Shown here: positions 1 to 10,153 of the stretch, piece by piece | Layout of the letters: every line of letters begins with the position of its first letter | How positions within the stretch are numbered: position 1 is the stretch's first letter | DNA from: Lytechinus pictus | Taxonomy: Eukaryota; Echinodermata; Echinoidea; Temnopleuroida; Toxopneustidae | Assembly: GCF_037042905.1 (NCBI RefSeq) | Contig: NC_087261.1 | Span: 15,739,917 to 15,803,916, forward strand | Reading direction: 5' to 3' | Length of the DNA stretch: 64,000 nucleotides | Notes under the pieces: generated by a model | Databases searched by the model: none | What the model saw: only the letters and a program-made list of their open reading frames with translations | Told to the model about the DNA's origin: nothing | Made by a program: the position numbers and the translations under genes

Positions 1-277
1 GACACAGACCGGTATTCTGTGGTGATCGTACAACACCAGCTTGTGAGAGTGGATCGCCGCATTCGAGTTCCTCGACCGGTTGTTCGATGTCGGAACGGTA
101 TTGGAGTGCATTCCTTGGATGAATACCTAGAGTATGCGGAGCAGTTCTCAGAAGGATATCACTGTCCTCGTAAGAAGGCAAGTAGTCGGGTTGGGTAACA
201 GGACAAGGTTGGCTCCTCACCGAATCAACAATCCCACTCAAACATAACAGAGCCATCAAAGTACGAAAAGTGAACAT
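1..277 (-). CDS. IL-17-like cytokine, N-terminal part, cut by window edge
   Basis: This is the first 92 codons of a secreted interleukin-17-like protein; the rest lies beyond position 1. The start is the ATG at 277-275, giving MFTFRTLMALLCLSG, a hydrophobic signal peptide ending near SVRSQ. The mature part keeps LGIHPRNAL, the cysteine in ELECGDP and QNTGLC just before the expected CPW motif. It matches the complete gene at 16111-16653 at 78 of 92 residues. The sequence just upstream (an AG acceptor followed by GTGGCGGCG) is also shared, so an untranslated 5' exon probably lies further upstream. IL-17 proteins are secreted cystine-knot cytokines that act on IL-17 receptors in epithelial and immune signalling. 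The identity is secure by paralogy; the function in this animal is inferred. Confidence 0.88.
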   Translation of the reverse strand, partial: MFTFRTLMALLCLSGIVDSVRSQPCPVTQPDYLPSYEDSDILLRTAPHTLGIHPRNALQYRSDIEQPVEELECGDPLSQAGVVRSPQNTGLC

Positions 278-345
278 CGCCGCCACCTGTGTAGGTTCAT
301 TGAAAATGAAGAGGGAAAGTATGTCTGTGAATTGATATTGTCAAA
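278..345 (-). promoter_or_regulatory. Conserved splice acceptor and intron end upstream of the IL-17 start
   Basis: Read on the minus strand, a pyrimidine-containing stretch ends in CCTACACAG followed by GTGGCGGCG and the ATG. The plus-strand paralogue has the same arrangement (TGAATGCAG, GTGGCGGCG, ATG) and a matching intron sequence before it. The shared AG just before GTGGCGGCG supports an acceptor, with the start codon nine bases into the exon. Confidence 0.5.
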
Positions 346-1875
346 TCAAATAAGTTTTTCCTCAAAGTGTGTATTTTTAATGAAAAGCTTGCATTTGTAT
401 GATCAATAGGGATGTCACGATAGTATTAAGGTTTCTTACTGTTTTCGCAAAAGTGCCTCCAGATAATCTGACGTCAAACGTGAGGCCGTCTCACGATTTT
501 CGGCTCGCACAACTCAAGGCATTCTAACGTCATTTGTAGGAATGGCTTGAGAATGTTTTAAGAATGTCTACGAACTTGGTGTAATCTGTCGTGTTGTAAA
601 CAAAGGCTCTACCATGTCTTGTCAAAATATGTTTCTGCCTTTTGGAGGCTATTTTGTAATATTTGTATGATGACAGAGGTGTCAACTGCAGCTGCAGTAT
701 AGCACCCGCAGATTGAGGGTGAGGAGGAAGAGGAAGATCAACGAGCTTTCATTTAGCCCTCACGGCGAAAATCATTATTTCCTATTTCAAGTTACCTGTC
801 ATCTCATCTTCATGGCTTTGCCGTCTTCACAATCACCCCCCCCCCCCCTCATCATCCTCATCATCTTCCACCTCCTCCAGTCCGCCCGCTCCCGATTTCC
901 ATCATTTCTTGATTGTGATGTTGCTCTACTCCTCTCCTCTTTCCTTTCCCTCTCTTCCCTTTGATGTATTTCTATTTCGAAAGAGAGACAGAGAGATAGA
1001 GAGAGGGAATGATAAATGAAATATACGTACCTTCATTTCTTCAATAGTATAAGTCGATATGTTGCAAAAAAAAAAAAAATCAAGAACAAATATTTTGGAA
1101 AGAAAGACTGAAATTCTTAAAATGCACAAAAAAATAAGAAGCTTGATTCAGGCAATCAACATGTTTTTCTTTCGAGTGTTGCATCTTTATATGAAAGCTG
1201 TCTTTTATAGCTTATTATGTTTGATCAGCTCAAATATTCATGGAATTATAAAGTTCCATAAATATCCCCTAAATATACTTCTATCTACATCACTTAACTA
1301 TGTTAAGGAGTTCTCACAGGAAACGCTTATCCTGCAAATAAAACAAGGTGAAAATTAGTTCATTTTATCAAGGTCTTTTCCTTCATTTTGAGTTTGTCGA
1401 CGCCTAACCAGGATGTTTGCCAAAGACAATTGTATTTATATTATCCGTGCCTGTCAAGTGAACACGGCAATAGGTGAAACCTCTTCACCATCAAATCAAA
1501 TACCCACTTTATTATTGAACTTTTTCAAACTGAGACCTCGTATTATTTTATTTATCGTTTTTATCTTTTTTCAGCTTTTTAAAATTATTCACTACTTGAA
1601 AATTCAGAGGGGCAGCTGCCTCCTGCCCCCCCCCCCCTCCCCAAATAGCATCGCCATGGGGATGGGGCATAATGATTATTACTATCCAAGCACATTTGAA
1701 TGGAGGGGGGTCTATATACAAGAGTAAGGTATGTCGCATACATGAAGGAAAGGCGTGAGGAGTTATTGGTGATATTCATAACCATGTGGCCTAATTGCCA
1801 TTTGTCCCATTTACTAATGTCCACTTGATAAGATGCACCATTTCGTCAAATATCCACATGGTCTATCACCACTTA
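346..1875. other. Non-coding stretch upstream of the truncated IL-17 gene
   Basis: No gene or clear repeat is recognised. It holds low-complexity tracts: C runs near 835-848 and 1625-1640, a GA-rich stretch at 982-1006 and an A run near 1065-1079. The first part could include the promoter and 5' exon of the minus-strand IL-17 gene, but no convincing TATA box or donor site was picked out. Confidence 0.5.
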
Positions 1876-2141
1876 TTTTGAGGCCGCCATAAATTTCAAG
1901 CTTAACCGCTTACGATGGCGGTCTCTTGCGTTCATTAAGTTTTAATATTATTATTATCATCATTATCATTATTATTATTATCAAAAAGTCATCTTTATGC
2001 TCACATCATAATTTTGTATTCACTATGTATGTATTATGATTATATTGTTTATGTTATGGATGATTATGCATATTGCATATAATTATGTCACTTTTGATAT
2101 TGTATTATCTGAACGTAGAAATAAAACCAAACAAACAAACT
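1876..2141 (+). repeat. LINE-like 3' tail (first of two copies)
   Basis: A segment with AATTTCAAGCTTAA and GATGGCGGTCTC is followed by ATT trinucleotide runs and an A-rich end (GAAATAAAACCAAACAAAC). A related segment with the same order of blocks and an A-rich tail is at 38430-38730. This suggests the 3' end of a non-LTR retrotransposon; no reverse transcriptase is present. Confidence 0.4.
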
Positions 2142-2153
2142 TAATCTACATGT

Positions 2154-2560
2154 GAAGAGCTCACTTGCAAAAGGGGGTTAGGTCCATTTTTCATCAAATT
2201 TGATTTTTTTGGGGTCTCAATGTATAGATTTTTAGTAGCTCTATAAGATGATACCAAAGAAAAGTTGAAATTCCTATTTAAATGTGATCAAAAATGGCAA
2301 AGAAAAATCACTTTTTTTTTCAAAAGGGGTTAGGTCCATTTCAGTTTAGTTGCAAAAGGAATTAGGACCACACCGAATTTTTTTGGAAAAGAATATTTCA
2401 AAAAATATTAATAAAGGTACATTTCTTTTATACCCAATTTTAGGTTGTCATGGTAGGGAATCTTGAAAATTTAGTTTCGCATAAGAATATGCAATATAGG
2501 AGAATTAAAAAAAATTATTTTCTTGGAGTGGACCTAACCCCTTTTGCAAACAAACTCTTC
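2154..2560. repeat. Foldback unit 1 with CAAAAGGGGTTAGGTCCA ends
   Basis: The unit starts GAAGAGCTCACTTGC and ends with the inverse, CTAACCCCTTTTGC then AAACTCTTC. The word CAAAAGGGGTTAGGTCCA or a near copy occurs at both ends in inverted orientation and again in the middle. It lies directly beside a second, similar unit. There is no coding capacity, as expected for a non-autonomous inverted-repeat element. Confidence 0.7.
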
Positions 2561-2561
2561 T

Positions 2562-2979
2562 GAAGAGCTCATTTGTCAAAAGGGGTTAGGTCCATTGTTC
2601 ATAAATTTTGTTGTTTTCTGTCTCAAAACCTCTAAATTTTTAGTCGCTTTGATGAAAACAAAGAAAATTAGAAATTTACATGAAAACGTGAATAAAAGTG
2701 GCAAAGAAAAATCACTTTTTTAATCAAAATAGATTGGATTCATTTCAGTTTACTTGCAAAAGGGGTTAGGTCCACAATGATCATTTTTAAAAGAATTTAT
2801 AGACAAAAATTGAAGAAAGGTAGATTTCTTTTATACCCAATTTTATGTTCGCATGATAGGGTAGTACATCATGACAATTTAGTTTCTCATAAGAATATTG
2901 CAGGAAGTGAGAATAAAAAACATGGTTTTTCTCAGAATGGTCCAAAGTGGACGTAAGCCCTTTTGCAACTAAACTCTTC
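2562..2979. repeat. Foldback unit 2, tandem copy of the preceding unit
   Basis: It begins GAAGAGCTCATTTGTCAAAA and ends AACTAAACTCTTCA, and matches unit 1 in order and spacing with scattered substitutions and small indels. Both units share the internal blocks AAATGGCAAAGAAAAATCAC (unit 2 with one change) and TTTCTTTTATACCCAATTTT. Confidence 0.7.
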
Positions 2980-3004
2980 ATGTATATTATTGGATGAACG
3001 TACT

Positions 3005-3145
3005 AGCCCGTATATAGCCAGGGGCTGCGTTGGGGGTTCGATCGAACCCTCTCAAATTCTCAAAAGCTTTTTAAAAAGGGGGGGGGGAGAGGATGAAAGA
3101 GATTTGATAGAACCCCCATATTGAAAACCCTGGCTATAACGGGCT
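3005..3145. mobile_element. Short inverted-repeat element, AGCCCG...CGGGCT
   Basis: The ends are AGCCCGTATATAGCCAGGG and its near inverse CCCTGGCTATAACGGGCT. The interior carries TTCGATCGAACCCTCTCAAA and a G run. A related copy with GCCTGTAGC...GCTACAGGC ends is at 41598-41722. It is non-coding and resembles a MITE. Confidence 0.55.
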
Positions 3146-3197
3146 GATGTATAAGAACCAAATTGTAATTTGAGAAGGTTTTTCACAGAGTGATTAA

Positions 3198-3463
3198 CCA
3201 TAGCATACAGATGGGGGATTGGAGTGCTTGCCTCCTCTCCCCCAATTTTTCACGACAAAAAAAAATGGAAAGACAAGAAAAATGAGAAGGGTGGAATATG
3301 ATATCAATTTCTGTATAACATGTCAAATCTATCACAAAATTTTATTTTCTAACAGGAATGTCGAAATTTTTGCTCGCTCGCTTCGCTTACTCTGCACTTT
3401 TTATAAAGTTTGTCAGATACGCCATATCTGGCCACCTCAAAAATTTGGGCTCATTACGCCACT
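3198..3463 (-). mobile_element. Element with CAGTGGCGTAATGAGC terminus, copy 1
   Basis: On the minus strand it begins CAGTGGCGTAATGAGCC and ends in a C-rich segment with CCCCCATCTGTATGC. It shares TTTTGCTCGCTCGC, GATACGCCATATCT and a long purine tract with the copy at 59759-60015; a shorter relative is at 58989-59155. The apparent reading frames in these copies are conserved only because the repeat is. Confidence 0.6.
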
Positions 3464-3483
3464 GGTAAATACAAAATCAGTAG

Positions 3484-3610
3484 ACTAAGTGATAATTAGA
3501 AAAAGTGAAATTAGGCCCAAAAAAACAATATACCGAATGGTACTAGACTCAATCGATAGTAGACTAAATGGGTTTAGCCCATGTGGTATTAGACCATAAT
3601 AGACCAATTG
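3484..3610. repeat. Short array of TAGACTAA-like words
   Basis: The stretch repeats GTAGACTAA, ACTAGACTCA, TAGACTAAATGG and TTAGACCATAATAGACC. It resembles a small or decayed relative of the ladder element at 19953-20370, which uses the word CCATTTGGTCTAAT. No target duplication was found. Confidence 0.3.
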
Positions 3611-3904
3611 CTAGTAAAGATCATTGAATGTAAATCCATAAATTAACATCACAATCTATGAAGTCTTTCAGATACCCTATTGCTCCTATTTATTTAAAAA
3701 AATCCCCTTTCTACAGTGGATTTCTTTTCATTCGTGTCTAGATGTCTCCTCATTCATTGTCATATTTCCGTTTTGGATACAAATTGCCCCATTTCTGCCT
3801 CTGATATTCCTCTTTCCCCGCCTTTTTCTGGCCGCCAACTTAAGTGCTGTTTCAACCTATTGCGAAACGACGTCGTCGTGACTGGGAGTTGTGTTTTTTT
3901 TTAG

Positions 3905-4078
3905 TACACACCTAGTTACCAAGAATGCGTATAGCATTTTCATTTATTTGAGTTCAGGATGAAAGAGCATTGTCGATTTAATGCCTTAATCACGGGGATA
4001 GGTATCGCGGCCGGGGATCGAACCCCGGACTTTCCATGTATAGTCAGGCGCCTTAGACCGTTCGGCCACGGCACCTGT
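3905..4078 (-). mobile_element. tRNA-derived SINE, family 1, copy 1
   Basis: Read on the minus strand, a tRNA-Leu/Ser-like head has an A box TGGCCGAACGG (4068-4058) and a B box GGTTCGATCC (4024-4015). The body then carries ATGCTCTTTCATCCTG, TCAAATAAATGAAAATGCT and ATACGCATTCTTGGTAAC. The same head and body recur at 7683-7852 and the body at 6096-6268. The anticodon region does not fold as a functional tRNA, so this is a SINE and not a tRNA gene. Confidence 0.75.
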
Positions 4079-4851
4079 GTGCCCTGTTATTCGATTTGAT
4101 AAACATGGCATGTTAATCATTGTGCTCTTATTCGTGGCGATGATGATTATATCCATTCTTTAAAAACAATAAAGTTCTCTCATTTCCATCTCGATTGTAA
4201 TTGGACAAAATGTTTCATCCCTATTTTCAAGATAATGTAAGCCAAGGATCCGGTGGGGGCACTACCATTACGATGTGGATTATATTCGTTTATAAAAGCG
4301 CATGAAATATGGTAGTTTTGTATACGCAGGTAGAGTGAATATATCAAACTTTGAAGAAAAAAAAACAGGGAAAAGGGGTGTACACACAAAGAAATAGTGG
4401 TTCAAATTTGAACCTTATAGGGGTTAGTACAATAGCATCCTAACATAAAAAAAAAATTGAGGCATAAATTACGGTGAGGAAAACATGAAGAAAAATAACA
4501 ACGCCGATTGCTTAATTGGATGGGCAAATTTCAGTGCAGTGGCTTTGAGGAGAAAGATAAACATTATTTAAATCATTTTAAATACGTGATAAAAAATAAC
4601 GCCTCCCGTATCGTATTGTGTGTGGTATTACCTTCGAGAATTACTCATAATATGTTTTGTACCCGTTTCAACTTTGGTAACTTGACCATTCTGTGAAACC
4701 CTTGACTGTGATTGGCTGTTGAGCCTGTGCACATTACCATGGTAGTTGCCATAACGGCAAAGCTATAATACTTGTATTTATATGTCTTTATGACACGGGC
4801 CCCGAACTATTCTTCATTGAGGTCTGAAGATTGGCTTTGATACATGGTTGA
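4079..4851. other. Non-coding stretch, nothing recognised
   Basis: AT-rich sequence without a convincing gene, tRNA or transposon end. It contains short A runs and no long open frame with family resemblance. Confidence 0.5.
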
Positions 4852-6033
4852 TCTTTCCGCTGTGAAAGGAAACCTACAAAAGACCTGCCATATTTCATGC
4901 TTAGCTTCCTTTCTCTGAAACTAGGGGCGTGTCGTGTTTCCATAAATTGATAGAATACAATCAGTTATCCTCTAACTATTAGATTAAATTGTGAAATATT
5001 TCGACAAAATAGAGGGGTGGGAAATTTCCTCTGATGTCCGCATGCCGATTCGCTCTGACTGTTTTCAATGCATTATTTTGTTATGGTTATCGTTCGTGAC
5101 ACCTTTTTTTTCCAGATTTCCCTTCAATACACCGCTGATGTTACGGGGTTTGATTTGCTATGGGTTGAGAAGTTCAGCAAATAAAATAAGAATAATCGGC
5201 TGATGGTTTTCTTCTTTTAGCCCATATACATGACCATCACATTTTATTTAAGAGAGAGAGAGAGAGAAAGAGACAAATCATATTTATTTTCCTTCAAGTT
5301 AAGGAGAAAGGGATTTTTATTTTAATTAATATGCATTTATTTAATTGCAATAAAACATACATATGTCATACAATTAAATGAACACTTAATAAAACTTGAG
5401 CAATGAAAGATTAAGATATAATATACAGTACAATAAAAAAAAAACATCAGTATCGGAAAAGGGTTGTCAAGAAAAACCAAATGGAATTGTCTGGATAACC
5501 ATCGTTGATAAGAATGAGAAAAAGGAGAGAGGAAACAGAGAAAATAGAGAAAGAGAGGGAAAATGGAGAGAGAGAGAGAGAGAGAGATATGGGGTGGAAA
5601 TATTCTTCTTTCCTTTTTTCAACATAAAAAGATGGTAACAAAATATATAGGGGGTAAAATGGACAAAAAATCAGTCAACATTTATTTCGCTGAACTTCTC
5701 AACCCATATGAAAACCAAAAAGCCGTATATCGAAATTAAAACGTCAGCATGGTCAGTGGTATATTTAAGGGAAATGTGTGAAAAGAATTACGAAATATTA
5801 CCATTACATCAAAATAAAAAAATCATTGAAAACAGTCAGAGCGTATCGGCATGCGGACATTTACATGAACTTTACCAAACCGTTATTTTTTTCAAAATAT
5901 TTCACCATTTAAACTAATATTTAGAGGATATCTGATATTTTTAATAAACACGTCACGCCCCAAAATTCAGAGAAGGGAAACCAAGTATGAAGTAACACAG
6001 ATCTTTTGCTCCTATCTTTTTTTAGCGGAAGGA
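4852..6033. repeat. 1.2 kb foldback with about 350-base arms
   Basis: The left arm (about 4852-5202) and right arm (about 5675-6030) are diverged inverse copies. Shared blocks, in inverse order, include TTCCGCT, CTTCTCTGAA, GGGGCGTG, ATCCTCTAA, GTCCGCATGCCGAT, CGCTCTGACTGTTTTCAATG and GGGTTGAGAAGTTCAGC. The spacer is purine-rich with (GA)n near 5252-5270 and 5562-5590. Left and right arms differ by many substitutions, so it is old. No protein is encoded. Confidence 0.7.
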
Positions 6034-6095
6034 ACAACGATTGGTCGAAACAAAAATGCTATGCCTTGGAACGGAAATTTGAGTGTAAAAATGGG

Positions 6096-6268
6096 GGTCC
6101 CCTCCGCGGCACATAACCACTATGCATTATATACTGAGTGCCCCCGGGCCCCGGCCGCGGCACTTATGCTCGTGAGCAAGGCATTTAATCTACAATGCTC
6201 TTTTACCCTGCTTTCAAATAAATGGAAATGCTATATGCATTATTAGTAACTATGTGTGCACTTGTTTT
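6096..6268 (+). mobile_element. SINE family 1, copy 2, head degraded
   Basis: The body CGTGAGCAAGGCATTTAATC, ATGCTCTTTTACCCTGC, TCAAATAAATGGAAATGCTA and GTGTGCACTTG matches the copies at 3905-4078 and 7683-7852. The tRNA-like head is largely replaced by GC-rich sequence, so no usable promoter boxes remain. Confidence 0.6.
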
Positions 6269-7682
6269 TTTTTTAAATAAAATAAAGGGTTGCATGACAT
6301 TTGATCCGGCGAAATTCCCTCCGCTGTAAATTCAACACACTAATGAAATGGCCAACTACGACCCTGAATTCAACATTATACCCTTTCCTAAACCTAATCC
6401 TAACCCTAGCATAAAACCCTTCTGCAACCATATCCCTAACCCTTTTCTCTTATACGAAAATAAAATTGTCGCATGAGCAAACGTCGTGTCACCAAATCGG
6501 GGAGACACTGGAGGCAGAGCTAAGAACATAGAAAATAATTTTACCACATTATTTGTCAATGGTAACACCGTCGTACAGTCATTCAGATTAAGACAGTATT
6601 TTTACCACAGAAATTTAGAATATATTGTCCTCAAAAGTTTGCACATGCCCAATGGTATCATGCTATTGTGATTCTCTTGCTCCTGTCTCCTTATATGAAA
6701 TGCATTATGTTTTTCAGAATGTCCGGTCAGCATGGCAAAATTCTCCCTTCTGGCTGTCAATATTGAATTAAATCGCATTGCATTGATTTTACTATTGTAT
6801 TAATACTATGCTTTCTTCTTTACTTTTTTGTTTTGCTGTTGTTGTTTTTTTTATTTGGGGGGGGGGGTTGAAACAGATCAATATTCCAAAGCAACTTTGA
6901 ACATCATCAGCTTAAAGACAATGGGTAACATTAAGTGGCCTTGAACAAAAAATCCTATGCTTTGATGTGTGTTTCATTCTATATAGTTTAGATTGATTTT
7001 TAAAAGGTCATCAAGAAAAAAAAAACATTTTCTAGATATGTGTGACTGAAAAAAAAAATCATCGACTGATTTCTCTACTTGGTTCCAAATCTTTCCCCAA
7101 AGATAGGGGGACACCAGGGGCTGGAAAATTTGACAAGCAAAAAAAAAATAATAAAACAAGGTTATCACCCCTAAAAAAAGGTCATCTCGTCCAGATACAT
7201 GTTTTATTTCGATTTTGAATGATGTATTTCTTTCCACAATTAAAGACCCAAAATAGTAGGGGGACATATTTTGATATTGTGTCCCCCTACTATTTTAGGT
7301 AGGGGGACGCGTTCCCCCTGTCCCCCCTGGGACTTCCGCCCACTTGGGTCAATAATTTTCACACATGTTTTAAATAGAATGAAATCGGGATGGGGTTTCT
7401 AAAAAGTTTTTGAAACACCGAACAATAATTTCAAGTGCAACTTTTAAGGCTTCAATTTTAAGAATTATTACATACTGAGGCAACAATCGATCCTTTTATC
7501 TAATTTCTTTCTAATCAATGTTAGATAAGCAAATAACATATGGTTTGATATAGCACAGCCATTATATAGGGATAATCTACTGCGCTTTTGTACCTTTATT
7601 GCTTATATCACACACTAAAAAGATGATCTACTTAAAAGCTTCCCTACACAGTTGTGTCTTCAATAATGTTTTGAAAGCCGAG
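6269..7682. other. Non-coding stretch with homopolymers
   Basis: No gene recognised. A G run lies at 6858-6867, and a short inverted pair around 7244-7310 repeats ACTATTTT and AGGGGGACA. Nothing here supports a coding exon. Confidence 0.5.
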
Positions 7683-7852
7683 GTGCCGTGGCCGAGTGGT
7701 CTACGGCGCCTGACTATGCGTGGAAAGTCCAAGGTTCGATCCTCGGCTGCGGCAACTATGCCCGTGAGCCAGGCATGCTCTTTTATCCTGCATTCAAATA
7801 AATGAAAATGCTATACGCATATTGGTTACTAGGTGTGCACTTGGTTAAAAAA
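7683..7852 (+). mobile_element. tRNA-derived SINE, family 1, copy 3 (best head)
   Basis: The head has A box TGGCCGAGTGG (7689-7699) and B box GGTTCGATCC (7733-7742), the spacing of an internal RNA polymerase III promoter. The body continues with CCCGTGAGCCAGGCATGC, TCAAATAAATGAAAATGCTA and GTGTGCACTTGG, and ends in an A-rich run. This is the best-preserved of three copies within 4 kb. Confidence 0.78.
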
Positions 7853-9481
7853 AAGAGCTGCATTTTTTCAAAGTTGCCTTTGTTTTAGAGCACCCAACAT
7901 TGTGAATAGGCCTTTAGTATGATTTTGTTTTCTGCTCCTCTTCAGAATGGTGATGCAAACAACATTGTTTGTCAAGACAGAATGGTATAAGTATTAATAT
8001 TTGTTTTCAATTAAGATTAATTGGCCTTCATTATTTAAAACCGAAATTCATAGTTTATTTCAATTGTTTATGAGAGACTCTTCGAGAGCTCATGTGTTTT
8101 GATTTCTGACAGTAATCAATTTCATCTGCAATCACTTTTTCTTAACCTGTATTAAAAAAGATTTTTTTTTTGCTCCAATAGCTATACGAGTGTCTCTGTT
8201 AACGCTGTCGGTGGGGGCGGGTGTGTGTGTGTGTTTTAAATTAAGTATAGATCGGCAATATATAGCAGCCAAAAAATCAAATCGACGTTCGATTTACACT
8301 TGCGCATCCCAAACGGCAAATTGACACTCATAATCTTGTTGAATGAGCTGTCTAGTTATATCCCAATAGATATCCCAATGTAAAAATTGAATACCCCATT
8401 TTTAGTCGCGTTTCCTTCCATTCAAAATGGATGCATTTGGGGGGAATCTGAATGCCAATAATAATATTATGATTCTGAAAGGTTGTTTTTTCTTCGCTGC
8501 CTTCAGGCAGATTATAGAAACAATTGATCGGATTTTTTTTTTTTTGGGGGGGACGCCCCTATCTTCGTGTTAAGCAAAATTGATAGAATGAACTAAATAT
8601 TTGCAATTTTGCATCTACTGAGCTTGCCGAGTGAGAAGGTGAACCAGTAAACCTCTTTCCTCAGATCGAAATTCTTTTTTTTTTTTTTGATTATTCATCC
8701 ACGTAAATAGATTACAATGTTTCCTTTCAGTAACTAGGAGTATTTTTTTTTTCAAACTTGTGTTCAATCCATCTCTTTTGGGTTTTTTCTTGAGGGTGCT
8801 TCTACTTTTATCATTATTACTTTTTTCTTTTCATTTTTTCCTTGAAAATCTAACAGCCAGACTTCAACAGTAGCCCATAGCGAGGCCGAGGACTGACGCC
8901 ACAAAATATAAGCGAAGATATAGTTAGTAATATCAAATGGGACGTTACCATGGTTATGACTTATACAATAGTTCACTGCTTACAGACATCAAAATGAAAC
9001 CCCTAGGTGTTTCACATTGGGCAAGGAACCGAGGGGCTTCAACCCCCCCCCCCCCCCCACACACACTTTTTTCTTTCTTTTTTTTGTGGCCTTTTTAGCC
9101 TTTATTCAGATACTATTACATTTTTCATACATACAAGGGTAATTGCAAATTAAAGTGAAGTACACTTATACAGCAATATAACAAATGAAATAATATACAT
9201 CTTGATATAAATTTTTCGAACAAATATTATCATAACCCATAATACCAATAAAAAAAACCTCGTAATTTCACATGTATTTACTGTATAATAATACCGTATT
9301 GTATGATGAAAAATCAAAAGTACAGACTTTTTTAAGTGAAGAGGTTATCCCATAATAAAAAAAAGTACTTATATATGTATATCCATTCCTCCAACTTTTG
9401 TAAGACAATACAGAAAAAAAAAGTCTTTATGTTTATTCTTAGAAAATATACAATAATCTGAATAAAGATTTTATATATAAA
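7853..9481. other. Non-coding stretch with T and C homopolymers
   Basis: No gene recognised. There are T runs near 8530-8543 and 8675-8689, a C run at 9043-9058, and from about 9085 an AT-rich segment that could be a reverse-oriented LINE tail, but no second copy was found to confirm this. Confidence 0.45.
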
Positions 9482-9608
9482 GCACACACGAAAACAAAAC
9501 AAAACACAACATCAACACACATCAACACAACACACATCAACACACAAACACAACAACAACACAACATCAACACACACACACACTCACACACACACCCACA
9601 CACACACA
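9482..9608. repeat. CA/AACA-rich microsatellite
   Basis: An irregular array of CACA, AACAAAACAC and CATCAACACA words that ends in pure (CA)n. It is a simple sequence repeat on the plus strand as written. Confidence 0.85.
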
Positions 9609-10153
9609 CTTTTTCGCTAAATGTGGAATGTGTATGAAAACGAAAAGAAAAATCATCTTACTGTGAGTGTTTACATGGTCATCCCTCCCACTTTCAAAAC
9701 CATACCCAATTACTTTAATTCTGTAAGCTCTGGATTCTTTTGGGGTGTATAAAATGTTATTTAAAGCATATATCTCATTAAAAGTAGTAAAACCTTAATA
9801 AAAAAAAGAAGATAGGTACAAAATCAATAACATTTTTAAAGAAATCTAAAGTTCCGTTTTAATGCGTAATAATATGATAAATTTTTGTCAATTTCCCAAT
9901 AAATTCTTTCGTTTTCGGGTTTTTGGCGGGGAAAAAAGAAGGAAACTAGAAATCAGACATCGATTTATGTTATGACCTGATAATTTCATATTCCATTTTT
10001 CTTTCGTGATGATACGATTATGGGAACTTCGGATCAAGTACAGGTCGATTGAAAGCCATTCTGCTTCAGTGAATTATTGGAAGAATTCGGTTTCATTGAT
10101 AGTGACCTCAAATAAAATATACTTTTGAAAATAACTATAACTCGTGCGTCAGT

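Noticed and set aside
6384-6445. CCTAAC/CCCTAA-like words suggesting interstitial telomere repeat
   Set aside because: Only a few irregular units (CCTAATCCTAACCC, CCCTAACCC), too short and imperfect.
7683-7757. tRNA gene (Leu/Ser-like)
   Set aside because: A and B boxes are present, but no proper anticodon stem forms and the sequence runs into a shared SINE body found in three places.
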